Positions 56,103-64,000 of a stretch of 64,000 bases of DNA are shown piece by piece. A model generated the notes under the pieces. It was given only the letters and a program-made list of their open reading frames with translations, searched no databases and was not told the DNA's origin. This DNA comes from Nocardioides sp. Root1257. GTDB lineage: Bacteria; Actinomycetota; Actinomycetes; Propionibacteriales; Nocardioidaceae. Made by a program: the position numbers and the translations under genes. Within the stretch, counting starts at the first letter, position 1; every line of letters begins with the position of its first letter. The stretch lies in NCBI RefSeq assembly GCF_001425175.1, contig NZ_LMDV01000009.1:950689-1014688 (forward strand). The letters run 5' to 3'.

Positions 56103-57191
56103 TCAGCGGGGCAGCCAGGTCCCGCGCAGGCGACCGACCTCGCGCATCCGCCGCTCGGCCAGCCGGTCGGCGGCGATGGCGGGGGGTACGCCGTCGGACG
56201 CGGCGAGCTCGAACACGCGCAGCGTGGTGTCGAAGATGCCCGTCGCGCGCTGCTGGGCGCGCTCGAACGAGAAGCCCTCGAGCTCGTCGGCGACCTGGAT
56301 CAGGCCGCCGGCGTTGACGCAATAGTCGGGCGCGTAGAGGATGCCGCGCTCCTGGAGCGCCTTCTCCACCCCCGGGTGGGCGAGCTGGTTGTTGGCGGCG
56401 CCGCACACGATGGTGGCGCTCAGCGTCTCCACGACGTCGTCGGTGATGGCGTCGCCCATCGCGCACGGCGCGTAGACATCGAGCTCGGACGCGACCAGCT
56501 CGGCCTCGGAGCCCACCACGCGCACCCCCGGGTGCTCGTCGCGCACCTGCGCGAGCGCCGGGGCGTAGACGTCGGTGACGATGACGGCGGCGCCGTCCTC
56601 GACCAGGTGCCGGACCAGGTGCCGGCCGACCTTGCCCACGCCGGCGACACCGACCGTGCGCCCGGCCAGCGACGTGGTGCCCCACGCGGTCTGGGCGGCG
56701 GCGCGCATGCCCTGGAAGACGCCGTACGCCGTCAGCACCGAGCTGTCGCCCGCGCCGCCGTGCGCGACCGTGCGGCCCGTGACGAACGAGCACTCGCGGG
56801 CGATGTCGTCCATGTCGGCGGAGAAGGTGCCCACGTCGCAGGCCGTGTAGTAGCGACCGCCGAGCGCCTGGACGTGCCGGCCGTACGCGCGGAGCAGCGG
56901 CTCGGACTTCTGCGTGGTCGGGTCGCCGATGATCACGGCCTTGCCGCCGCCGAGGTCGAGGCCGGCCAGGGCCGCCTTGTAGGACATGCCGCGCGAGAGG
57001 TTGAGGACGTCGCGGAGGGCATCGGCCGTCGAGGCGTAGGGGTGGAAGCGGGTGCCGCCCAGCGCCGGGCCGAGAGCGGTGGAGTGCACCGCGATGATCG
57101 CCTTGAGGCCGGTGGCGGGGTCGTTGGCGAAGACGACCTGCTCGTGCTCGCTGCCGAGGTCGAAGACGTCGACCGGGTGGGACGCAGACAT
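56103..57191 (-). CDS. Glu/Leu/Phe/Val dehydrogenase family protein (leucine/valine dehydrogenase)
   Basis: A 362-aa NAD-dependent amino acid dehydrogenase that deaminates branched-chain (or phenylalanine) substrates to 2-oxoacids. LGPALGGTRFHPY, LSRGMSYKAALAGLDLGGGKAVI (catalytic lysine region) and the Rossmann GVAGVGKVGRHLVRHL are clear. Length fits the octameric Leu/Val/Phe dehydrogenases, shorter than Glu dehydrogenase. Substrate choice among these is not decided. ATG 57191 with GCAGGA upstream. Confidence 0.88.
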   Translation of the reverse strand: MSASHPVDVFDLGSEHEQVVFANDPATGLKAIIAVHSTALGPALGGTRFHPYASTADALRDVLNLSRGMSYKAALAGLDLGGGKAVIIGDPTTQKSEPLLRAYGRHVQALGGRYYTACDVGTFSADMDDIARECSFVTGRTVAHGGAGDSSVLTAYGVFQGMRAAAQTAWGTTSLAGRTVGVAGVGKVGRHLVRHLVEDGAAVIVTDVYAPALAQVRDEHPGVRVVGSEAELVASELDVYAPCAMGDAITDDVVETLSATIVCGAANNQLAHPGVEKALQERGILYAPDYCVNAGGLIQVADELEGFSFERAQQRATGIFDTTLRVFELAASDGVPPAIAADRLAERRMREVGRLRGTWLPR

Positions 57192-57271
57192 GGATGGTCC
57201 TGCTTTCTGGGTCGGCCACGGGGTGGGTGGCGTCGTGTGGGTCGGCACGCAGGGGTGGCGCGTGCTCTGGA

Positions 57272-58522
57272 TCACACGGTAGTCCCGACCTCCGGTCGCA
57301 GGAAAACCACGTCGCCGTGTGTCCCGTAGCCGCAGACGCGGCCGCCGTACGGCGTCCCGTCGAAGGCGACCAGCAGCCACGAGTCGCCCTCGGGCACGAG
57401 CGTCGGCCACGGGATGTTGGAGAGGTACGGCGCGGCCACGGTGCCGGTCTGGCGCAGGGCGAGGTCGAAGACCGGGTAGGACTGCGCGCGCTTGTCGCTC
57501 GCGAGCACCTGCCACTCGTCGTCGAGGCGCAGCAGCGTGGTCCCCTCCGCCTCGACGAGGCCGGTGGCGGCACCACGCAGGGTCAGCGCGTCGAGGCTCG
57601 GACCCCCGGCCAGGGCGGGATGGAAGCGGAAGAACTTCGTGGCGCTGACGAAGCCGACCAGCCAGCCGTCGTCGGTGCGCGCCAGGTGCGGGTCCCACAC
57701 GCCGACCGAACGCAGCCCGTCGACGGGCAGTGGCAGGGGCTCCGTGTCGAGCAGGTGCGTGCCGCTGAGCAGGTCGGCGCTCGTGCGCGCCAGCGTGACG
57801 CCCACGGTCGGGCGCCGCCGGTCGAAGTCGGCCCAGGTGCTGGTCGCCACCAGCCACTCACCGGTGCCGTCCTCTCTGGTGTCGCGGAGCACGTGCGTCG
57901 CGTGGTCGCCGAAGGCCCCGGGCCGGTCGGGTCGCCGGAAGAAGACGTCGGAGAGGTGGGTGAGCCCGAGCGTGGCGGGCGTCAGCTCCCACAGCGAGGT
58001 GTGCGCGGTGTCGAAGAAGCCCGGGCCGGCGCTGGTCGCCGAGAGCACCACCCGGCCGTCCGGGACACCGCTGACCAGGCGGACGTCGCGCAGGCCGAGC
58101 TGGCCGAACCGGCCGGCGACCGCGGCGTCGCTGCGGAGCCCGCCCAGCCACGTCTCGTCGTGGGTGTCGATCCGGTCCTCCAGGTCGACGCGGGCCCGGG
58201 CGACCCACTCGCCGGCGTCGCGCGTGAGCGCGGTGAGGTGGGTGCCGGTCAGGGCCAGGCCGACCTCGCCGACCGGCCCGCGGGGCCGGGCCGATCGCCG
58301 CGAGCGGTGCCGCGTGGTCCGGCCCCCGGTCGTCACCTCGAGCCAGACCGCGTCCCCGTCGTACCTCGCCACGAGGCGGTCGGTGCCCGAGGACAGCTCG
58401 AGCGACCCCGGCCCGGTCGCGGCGGCGTACGGCGCCACCACCTCGTCGAGCGTCGACCCGGCGACCACCAGGTCGACGGGTCGGCGGCGACCCACCTCGG
58501 CGAATCGGGGGAGTGGGCGCAC
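57272..58522 (-). CDS. hypothetical beta-rich (propeller-like) protein
   Basis: A 416-aa protein without a signal peptide; family not recognised. Many short beta strands ending in WDPHLARTDDGWLVGFVSA, WLVATSTWADFDRRRP and YLSNIPWPTLVPEGDSWLLVAFDG suggest a beta-propeller, loosely like the GH43-type protein at 12084-12971. The N-terminal 110 residues are separate and contain an R-rich turn. It might bind or cut a sugar, but no catalytic set is evident. TAGGGT lies 6 nt before GTG 58522. Confidence 0.5.
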   Translation of the reverse strand: MRPLPRFAEVGRRRPVDLVVAGSTLDEVVAPYAAATGPGSLELSSGTDRLVARYDGDAVWLEVTTGGRTTRHRSRRSARPRGPVGEVGLALTGTHLTALTRDAGEWVARARVDLEDRIDTHDETWLGGLRSDAAVAGRFGQLGLRDVRLVSGVPDGRVVLSATSAGPGFFDTAHTSLWELTPATLGLTHLSDVFFRRPDRPGAFGDHATHVLRDTREDGTGEWLVATSTWADFDRRRPTVGVTLARTSADLLSGTHLLDTEPLPLPVDGLRSVGVWDPHLARTDDGWLVGFVSATKFFRFHPALAGGPSLDALTLRGAATGLVEAEGTTLLRLDDEWQVLASDKRAQSYPVFDLALRQTGTVAAPYLSNIPWPTLVPEGDSWLLVAFDGTPYGGRVCGYGTHGDVVFLRPEVGTTV

Positions 58523-58528
58523 GGGGAA

Positions 58529-58534
58529 ACCCTA
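58529..58534 (-). promoter_or_regulatory. -10 box of the propeller-like gene (leaderless)
   Basis: TAGGGT on the minus strand, 6 nt before GTG 58522. It decides this start. Confidence 0.55.
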
Positions 58535-58542
58535 GGGGTCGC

Positions 58543-61500
58543 TCAGCGTCCCTTGGCCGTCGCCTCCTGGAGCGCGGAGACGGCGATGTCGACCTCGGCC
58601 GTCAGCTCGTCGAGCATCGCCTCGGCGCCGTCCGTGCGGCCGGCGATGCCGAGCGCCTCCAGGTCGGCCGCAGCAGCGGCGACCCGCGGCAGCCCGAGGT
58701 TGAGCGCACTGCCCTTGAGCTGGTGGGCGGAGGTGAGCAGCGAGTTGGCGTTCGCGCGCTCGACGGCGGCGCGGATCGCGAGGAGCTGGTCGCCCACGCG
58801 GCCCATGAACGACGCCGCGGTCCGCTCGAAGAAGGACGTGCCGTCCTTGACCAGGCCCTCGAGCATCCGGACCCGGTCGGCGTCGAGGACACCGATCACG
58901 GCGGCCGCCTCCGGAGGCGGCTCCCGGTGCACCGGAGCCTCGGCGACCGGTGTGTCGGGCAGTCCGGCCCAGGTGCGCAGCGTGCGCTCGACCTCGGCGG
59001 CGTCAACGGGCTTGGTGAGGTAGTCGTCCATCCCTGCCTCGAGGCAGCGCTCCCGCTCGCCCTCGAGGGCGGACGCCGTCATCGCGATGATCGGCACCCG
59101 CTGCCCGGGCGGCTCGGCGAGGCGGACCTGGCGGGTCGCGTCGAAGCCGTCGAGGCGCGGCATCCGGCAGTCCATGAACACCACGTCGTACCCGTGCTCC
59201 CCGGAGAGCCGTTCGACGGCCGCGATCCCGTCGTCGGCGACGTCGACCGTGCAGCCCAGGTTCTCCAGCAGCCCGGTCGCCACCATCTGGTTGACGGGGT
59301 TGTCCTCGACGACGAGGACACGGACGCCGAGGTCCGCTCCCGGGACGGTGCTCCGGGCGCGGGTCGCGCCGGGCGGTCGCGGTGCCAGTACGCCGAGCAG
59401 GGCGTCGTGCAGCTCGACCTCGCGGACCGGCTTGCTGAGGCTGCTGCGGATGCCGGCGTCGGCCGCGCGCTGGCGGGGCACCTGCTCCGAGCTGAGCAGC
59501 ACCATCTGGAGGCCGGCGAGCCCGGCGTCACCGCGCAGCTGCTCGGCCAGCTGGAGGCCGTCGACGTCGGGCATCCGCAGGTCGAGGAGAGCGACCTCGA
59601 ACGGGTCGCCGAGCGTGACGGCCTCGTGCAGCGTGGTGCGGGCCTCGGCGGCGGACGAGACCGCGAAGGCGCGCATGTGCCAGGCCGCGAGCTGGTCCTC
59701 GAGGATGAAGCGGTTTGTCTCGTTGTCGTCGACGACCAGGATCCTGCGACCGCGCAGCTGCACCGGGACCTCGAACCGGCGGGCGGCCGCCCCGGCGACC
59801 CGCTCGAGCCGCAGCGTGAAGGAGAAGGTGCTGCCGACACCCGGCTCGCTGGTCACCCACAGCTCGCCGCCCAGCGCGTCCACCAGCTGCCGCGAGATCG
59901 CCAGGCCGAGTCCGGTGCCGCCGTGCCGACGGGTGGTCGACGGGTCCGCCTGGGTGAACGCCTCGAACAGTCGCTCGCGCGAGGCGGGGTCGATGCCCAC
60001 GCCCGTGTCGGTCACGTCGACGCGCAGCACCACGTCGCGCGGGGTCTGCCGCTCGACCCGGGCCTCGATGACGACCTCGCCGGCGTCGGTGAACTTCACG
60101 GCGTTCGAGCCCAGGTTGCTGATCACCTGGCCGAAGCGCACGGAGTCGCCGCGCAGCTGCACCGGCACGTCGGGGTGGCAGGCGACGATCAGCTCGAGAC
60201 CCTTCTCGTGCGCAGGCCCGCTGAGCACCGTCGCCACCTGGTCGAAGACCGCGCGGACGTCGAAGTCCGCGGCCTCGAGCTCGAGCTTGCCGGACTCGAT
60301 CTTCGAGAGGTCGAGGATGTCGTTGATGATGCCGAGGAGCGTCATGCCGGCGTTCTGCAGGTTGGCGGTCAGCCGCCGTTGGTGATCGTCGAGGTCGGTG
60401 CGCAGCAGCAGGTCGGTGAGGCCGATGACACCGTTCATCGGCGTCCGGATCTCGTGCGACATGGTCGCCAGGAACTCCGACTTCAGCCGGGACGCCTCCA
60501 TCGCGTCGTCGCGCGCCTCGGCGAGCTGCGCCGCCGTACGCTCGCGCTCGGCGACGAGCCCGAGCTGGTGGGCGATCTGGGCCATCAGCTGGTGGGAGTT
60601 CTCGTCGGGGGGCAGCTCGTCGGCGATCAGCTCGACGACCGCGATCACCTCGCCCTCGAGGATGACGGGCATCGCCACCAGGCTGTGGGTCTCGGCCATC
60701 GTCGAGGGGATGCCGACCGTGACGAGAGCGGTACGCCGGGCCTCGTCGGCGAGCTCCGGGTCGGGCTGGACGACCGCCTGGCCACCGCTCATGTCCAGCA
60801 CCTCGACGCCCGGCACCTGCCAGTCGTAGAGGAAGCCGCAGATCGCCGCCCAGGTGGTGTGCTCGGGCACGCCGGCGCCGGCGATCAGCAGCGCCTCGCG
60901 GAGGTTGGTGGCGCGGTTCGCCGCCGTCGTCATCTGCTGGAGGAGGAAGAGCCGTCGGCTGGCCTCGGCCGCCAGCGCGTCGGCGTTGTGGAGGTCGGTG
61001 ACGTCCTGGGCGGTGCCGCTCATCCGGACGACCGTGCCGTCGGCCGCCCGCTCGACGACGCCGCGACCGCGCACCCACCGGACCTCGCCGTCGGGGTGCA
61101 GGACCCGGTGGTCGAACTGGTACTCGCTCTCGCCGCTCTCGGCCGCCCGCTGGATGACCCCGCCCGCGTGCTCGCGGTCCTCGGGGTGCAGCAGTGAGAT
61201 GTACGTGTCGAAGTCCGGGGTCGTCCCGACCTCGACGCCGAAGATCCGGCACATCTCGTCGGACCACTGCACCCGATCGGCGGGCACGTCCCACTCCCAG
61301 CTGCCGATGTGGGCGATCCGCTGCGCGGTGGCGAGCTGGTGCTCGCTCTCCCGCAGGGTCTCGACCAGCTCCTTGCGCTCGGTGTACGGCGTGACGCGGT
61401 GCAGCCAGCCGGTCCGGGCGCCGTCCCCGTCGAGGACCGGCGCATAGCTGAGCAGCCCCCAGACCGCCGTACCGTCCGGGCGCAGGAAGTAGGCCTCGAT

Positions 61501-61761
61501 GTTCTCCGCGCCGCGGCCGCTCGCGACCATGCCGGCCAGGTTGGCGTCGAAGTCCAGGCGACCCTGCTCGTCGAAGACCTCGCGCGCCGGGAGTCCGGGC
61601 AGATCGGCGGCCTCGCGGCCCAGGATCCGCGCCATCTTGGCGTTGGCCCAGGTCGTGATGCCGGTGTCGTCGAAGAGCCAGAGACCGTCGGGGTTGGCGT
61701 CGAAGAGCCGCCGGAGGACCAGAGGGTCGTCCGTCGGCTGGGGCCCACCCCCGGTTGTCAT
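58543..61761 (-). CDS. hybrid PAS-PAS-GAF histidine kinase with two receiver domains and Hpt
   Basis: A 1072-aa soluble sensor. PAS 1 (about 12-125: LFDANPDGLWLFDDTGI), PAS 2 with PAC (about 145-265: IAHIGSWEWDVPADR, VRWVRGRGVVERA), GAF (about 285-420), HisKA (H about 435 in LATMSHEIRTPMNGVIGL), HATPase (GSNAVKFTDAGE, GTGLGLAISRQLV). REC1 (about 675-790: ILVVDDNETN, LLDLRMPDV) and REC2 (about 812-930: VLVVEDNPVN, FMDCRMPRLDGF) are both intact, and Hpt (about 965-1065) has HQLKGSALNLG with the phospho-acceptor His. A complete internal phosphorelay; the final output regulator is not nearby. Divergent from the LLM oxidoreductase gene. Confidence 0.94.
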   Translation of the reverse strand: MTTGGGPQPTDDPLVLRRLFDANPDGLWLFDDTGITTWANAKMARILGREAADLPGLPAREVFDEQGRLDFDANLAGMVASGRGAENIEAYFLRPDGTAVWGLLSYAPVLDGDGARTGWLHRVTPYTERKELVETLRESEHQLATAQRIAHIGSWEWDVPADRVQWSDEMCRIFGVEVGTTPDFDTYISLLHPEDREHAGGVIQRAAESGESEYQFDHRVLHPDGEVRWVRGRGVVERAADGTVVRMSGTAQDVTDLHNADALAAEASRRLFLLQQMTTAANRATNLREALLIAGAGVPEHTTWAAICGFLYDWQVPGVEVLDMSGGQAVVQPDPELADEARRTALVTVGIPSTMAETHSLVAMPVILEGEVIAVVELIADELPPDENSHQLMAQIAHQLGLVAERERTAAQLAEARDDAMEASRLKSEFLATMSHEIRTPMNGVIGLTDLLLRTDLDDHQRRLTANLQNAGMTLLGIINDILDLSKIESGKLELEAADFDVRAVFDQVATVLSGPAHEKGLELIVACHPDVPVQLRGDSVRFGQVISNLGSNAVKFTDAGEVVIEARVERQTPRDVVLRVDVTDTGVGIDPASRERLFEAFTQADPSTTRRHGGTGLGLAISRQLVDALGGELWVTSEPGVGSTFSFTLRLERVAGAAARRFEVPVQLRGRRILVVDDNETNRFILEDQLAAWHMRAFAVSSAAEARTTLHEAVTLGDPFEVALLDLRMPDVDGLQLAEQLRGDAGLAGLQMVLLSSEQVPRQRAADAGIRSSLSKPVREVELHDALLGVLAPRPPGATRARSTVPGADLGVRVLVVEDNPVNQMVATGLLENLGCTVDVADDGIAAVERLSGEHGYDVVFMDCRMPRLDGFDATRQVRLAEPPGQRVPIIAMTASALEGERERCLEAGMDDYLTKPVDAAEVERTLRTWAGLPDTPVAEAPVHREPPPEAAAVIGVLDADRVRMLEGLVKDGTSFFERTAASFMGRVGDQLLAIRAAVERANANSLLTSAHQLKGSALNLGLPRVAAAAADLEALGIAGRTDGAEAMLDELTAEVDIAVSALQEATAKGR

Positions 61762-61796
61762 GTCTCCATTTCTACCCGACCGGCGAGGATGGTGTT

Positions 61797-62864
61797 GTGA
61801 ACATCGACGCACTGGACACCCGGCTGGGATCACCGGCCTCTCCCACCTTCGGTCTCGACACCTTCGGCGACGTCGCCGACGGCCCCGACGGCGAGCCCGT
61901 CCCGCAGGCCGAGGCGATCCGTCAGGTCGTGGCCGAGGCGGTGCTGGCCGACCAGGTCGGCCTCGACTTCTTCGGTGTCGGGGAGCACCACCGCCCCGAC
62001 TTCTCGATCAGCGCCCCGGACGTCGTGCTCGCTGCGATCGCGGGCCAGACCTCCCGGATCCGGCTCGGCACGTCGGTGACGGTCCTCAGCTCCGACGACC
62101 CGATCCGGGTCTTCCAGCGCTTCGCGACCCTCGACGCGGTCTCGAACGGACGCGCGGAGGTGACGCTCGGCAGGGGCTCGTTCACGGAGTCGTTCCCGCT
62201 CTTCGGGCTCTCGCTCGAGGACTACGAGGTGCTCTTCTCGGAGAAGCTCGAGCTCTTCGCCCAGCTGCTGCGCGAGGAGCCGGTGAGCTGGGAAGGCACG
62301 ATCCGCCCGCCGCTTGAGGGTGCCTCGGTCTACCCGCACACGGCCGACGGGCTCGTCGCGTGGGTCGGCGTGGGCGGCACGCCGGAGTCGGTGGTGCGCG
62401 CGGCGTCGTTCGGGCTGCCCTTGGTGCTGGCCGTCATCGGCGGCTCGCCCGCGCAGTTCGTGCAGCTGGTCGACCTCTACCACCGTGCGCTGGCGCACTA
62501 CGAGCAGCCGACGCTCCCGATCTCCATGCACAGCCCCGGTCACGTCGCCGCGACCGACGAGCTGGCGCGCGAGCAGATGTACCCGCACCAGGCTGCCGCG
62601 TTCACCAAGATCGGCCGCGAGCGCGGCTGGGGTCCCTACTCGCCCGACCAGTTCGAGGCAGGCGCGAGCCCGCAGGGCGCGCTCTTCGTCGGCTCGCCGG
62701 AGACGGTCGCGCAGAAGATCGCGTGGGCGGTCCGCACGCTCGGCCTGTCGCGCTTCCAGCTGAAGTACGCCGTTGGCACGCTGCCGCACGCCGAGCGGCT
62801 GGAGTCGATCCGGCTCTACGGCACCGAGGTGGTGCCGCGGGTGCGGGAGCTCCTAGGGGAGTGA
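61797..62864 (+). CDS. LLM-class flavin-dependent oxidoreductase (luciferase-like)
   Basis: A 355-aa TIM-barrel monooxygenase family protein using FMNH2 or F420. It has the usual LDFFGVGEHHRPDFSISAPDVVLAAIAGQTSRIRLGTSVTVLSSDDP, with EHH typical of the family. Other family blocks are RAEVTLGRGSFTESFPLFG and GSPETVAQKI near the C-terminus. The substrate is unknown. GTG 61797 has GAGGA about 7 nt upstream. The gene diverges from the hybrid kinase (36 bp between starts), and its 3' end overlaps the remnant on the other strand by 12 nt. Confidence 0.9.
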   Translation: MNIDALDTRLGSPASPTFGLDTFGDVADGPDGEPVPQAEAIRQVVAEAVLADQVGLDFFGVGEHHRPDFSISAPDVVLAAIAGQTSRIRLGTSVTVLSSDDPIRVFQRFATLDAVSNGRAEVTLGRGSFTESFPLFGLSLEDYEVLFSEKLELFAQLLREEPVSWEGTIRPPLEGASVYPHTADGLVAWVGVGGTPESVVRAASFGLPLVLAVIGGSPAQFVQLVDLYHRALAHYEQPTLPISMHSPGHVAATDELAREQMYPHQAAAFTKIGRERGWGPYSPDQFEAGASPQGALFVGSPETVAQKIAWAVRTLGLSRFQLKYAVGTLPHAERLESIRLYGTEVVPRVRELLGE

Positions 62865-63015
62865 CATCCGGATCGTCGTGCCACCCGGGTCCGGAGTTCC
62901 CATGTCGACCACCGCCAGCACGAACGACGCCGCCGACACCAGGCACGTCAGCGCGCCGACCACCAGCGCCGTACCCCGCCGGTCGGGAAGGTCGCGCGCC
63001 GCGATGAGCTCAGCG
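62853..63015 (-). pseudogene. C-terminal remnant of a membrane protein next to the DUF222/HNH gene
   Basis: A minus-strand reading frame ending in TAG at 62853-62855 encodes ARDLPDRRGTALVVGALTCL, then VSAASFVLAVVD and MGTPDPGGTTIRMSLP. This looks like the final transmembrane helix and tail of a normal protein. No ATG, GTG or TTG start lies before the helix, and an in-frame stop closes the frame about 40 codons upstream, so the 5' part seems lost. The rest of the 327-bp gap (62865-63191) carries no other gene that I can support. Confidence 0.4.
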
Positions 63016-63191
63016 CCGCGGTCAGTGGTGGTTGCTGCTGGTGACGCGACTACCGGGATACGTGGTCACCGTGGTCGGTGGTTGCGGGGGCGATTTCCAG
63101 TAGCTGGTCGGGTTGCGGGTTCGCTCGGGTCGACCGTTGGGGCCCGGGTGGCATGGGATTGGCCCCGCCGGCGGTGTCGGCGGGGTGGGGG

Positions 63192-64000
63192 TCAGTGGGT
63201 TCGTCGTCGGTGTTCGTCGGTGAAGTCGGTGAGGTCGACGGGGTGGACCCGGCCCTTGGGGCTGGTCCAGGTGAAGCCGGTGCGGCTGGTGCGGTGGTAG
63301 GTCCAGGTGCTGAAGGTCTTGACCCGGTGGTGGAACCGGCACAACGGCGCGAGGTTCCAGGACGTGGTCTTGCCGCCACTCGCGTAGGGGGTGATGTGGT
63401 CGAGGTCGCAGCCCCGGGCATCCTTGCTGCAGTGCGGGAACACGCACGTGGGGGTGGTGAGGATCGCCTGCTCCCGCTGCCGCTGCGTGGGCGCGTAGGC
63501 GTCGGTGCTGATCTCCTCGGAGAGGTCCAGGACGGGCCGGATCGACACCTTCGTGCCCCGGGTGGTGCACCACTCGGTCAGTTGGTCGATGGTGGCGTAC
63601 GGGACGTGGCCGCCCTCAAGGCCGACGATGCCGTGGGCCTCGGTCGGCTGGTGGTGGGCGTAGATGACGACCTCGCGCGGCGCAGCGGCATCGCCACCGA
63701 GCTGTCCGGCGGCCATCGCGCGGCGGGTGTCGAGGTCGAGCTCGGGGTGGTCAACGAGGAGGGCGTGGGCGCCGGCCTTGATCTGGGCCTCGAGGGCCAA
63801 CGCGTCGGTGTACTCCAGGAGCCCGGTGATCGGCACGAGGCCCCGGTTGAGACGGGCGTCGGTCAACGCGATGTCGAGGTGAGCCTGGGCGGAACAGTCG
63901 AGGCGTTCGCCCTCGGCGTGCTCGGGGTCGGCCACGGCGGCGGCGGTCTCGACCTCCGACTCGACCTTCGCCCACGAGCACGACGCCAGCACCGGTGCCA
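63192..64000 (-). CDS. DUF222 / HNH endonuclease family protein (13E12 repeat type), partial
   Basis: The C-terminal 266 residues visible; the gene runs off the right edge. Helical DUF222-like stretches (LVPITGLLEYTDALALEAQIKAG, TRRAMAAGQLGGD) precede an HNH nuclease domain: CVFPHCSKDARGCDLDHITPYASGGKTTSWNLAPLCRFHHRVK, with the DH, N and HH residues and two cysteine pairs for zinc. This is the multicopy actinobacterial 13E12 family, thought to be mobile. Position beside a truncated gene suits insertion. Confidence 0.85.
   Translation of the reverse strand, partial: APVLASCSWAKVESEVETAAAVADPEHAEGERLDCSAQAHLDIALTDARLNRGLVPITGLLEYTDALALEAQIKAGAHALLVDHPELDLDTRRAMAAGQLGGDAAAPREVVIYAHHQPTEAHGIVGLEGGHVPYATIDQLTEWCTTRGTKVSIRPVLDLSEEISTDAYAPTQRQREQAILTTPTCVFPHCSKDARGCDLDHITPYASGGKTTSWNLAPLCRFHHRVKTFSTWTYHRTSRTGFTWTSPKGRVHPVDLTDFTDEHRRRTH

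Noticed and set aside
62878..63300. Plus-strand 140-codon frame after the LLM oxidoreductase gene
   Set aside because: Arginine/glycine-rich with no domain, overlaps the 3' end of the HNH gene on the other strand and has no ribosome-binding site.
1..64000. tRNA, rRNA and other structural RNA genes or riboswitches
   Set aside because: I looked for tRNA T-loop/CCA patterns and long conserved RNA stretches between genes and saw none; gaps are short and mostly explained by promoters and operators. A covariance-model scan (tRNAscan, Infernal) would be decisive.

Overview
The window is very GC-rich, densely packed chromosomal DNA from an actinobacterium. Several features point to Actinomycetota and fit a Nocardioides-type organism: DUF3073, a small PurL with separate PurS and PurQ, a class I lysyl-tRNA synthetase, a DUF222/HNH (13E12-repeat) gene, an Rv2525c-like DUF1906 protein, and frequent GTG starts. 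The genus is an inference. I saw no rRNA, tRNA, CRISPR array or replication origin. Of 57 gene calls, two are cut by the window edges and one looks like a remnant.

Layout. 1-9.99 kb: lysK (partial), a LuxR-type regulator, a lipid-kinase-like protein, purA-purD-purB, an ECF sigma / membrane anti-sigma pair and an MFS exporter. 10-17.7 kb: acylphosphatase, a HIT-like protein, an ABM-domain membrane protein, a small secreted M15-like zinc-site protein, a beta-propeller protein, a sulfotransferase, then purC overlapping an SRPBCC gene and an acyl-CoA ligase. 17.8-21.3 kb: a type-VII-like cassette of a small helical protein, an 837-aa WXG-motif protein and a lipoprotein that shares its C-terminal domain. 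21.3-26.6 kb: purS-purQ, DUF3817, a secreted DUF1906/peptidoglycan-binding protein, a 52-aa protein, and an MFS exporter divergent from its likely TetR repressor. 26.6-33.6 kb: one 2306-aa exported multidomain protein. 33.7-46.4 kb: purL, a Tat-lipoprotein hydrolase, an Xre/MbcA/ParS-like antitoxin, an XRE-cupin regulator divergent from a CxxC flavoprotein and a methyltransferase, a WYL regulator, an MCP-like sensor, an MFS/ArsR divergent pair, and an M20 peptidase. 46.5-52.9 kb: a Tat-exported two-subunit molybdenum hydroxylase flanked by two paralogous soluble histidine kinases. 53-64 kb: purF-purM, DUF3073, a Leu/Val/Phe dehydrogenase, an unknown beta-rich protein, a hybrid histidine kinase, an LLM flavoprotein, and a gene remnant abutting the DUF222/HNH gene.

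How the genes work together. Ten de novo purine genes (purA, D, B, C, S, Q, L, F, M in nine calls plus the AMP branch purA/purB functions within them) lie in five separate groups over about 53 kb, interleaved with regulators and membrane proteins; purE, purK, purN and purH are not present. At least 15 genes carry a TANNNT -10 box exactly 6-7 nt before the start codon, the signature of leaderless transcripts, and this fixes many starts. Several divergent promoters contain clear operator repeats (TetR, XRE, ArsR, LuxR). The most unusual items are the WXG/lipoprotein cassette with a shared terminal domain, the giant exported protein with exact 312-bp tandem repeats, the kinase-flanked molybdenum hydroxylase, and two long DNA palindromes (45022-45088 and 5396-5492).
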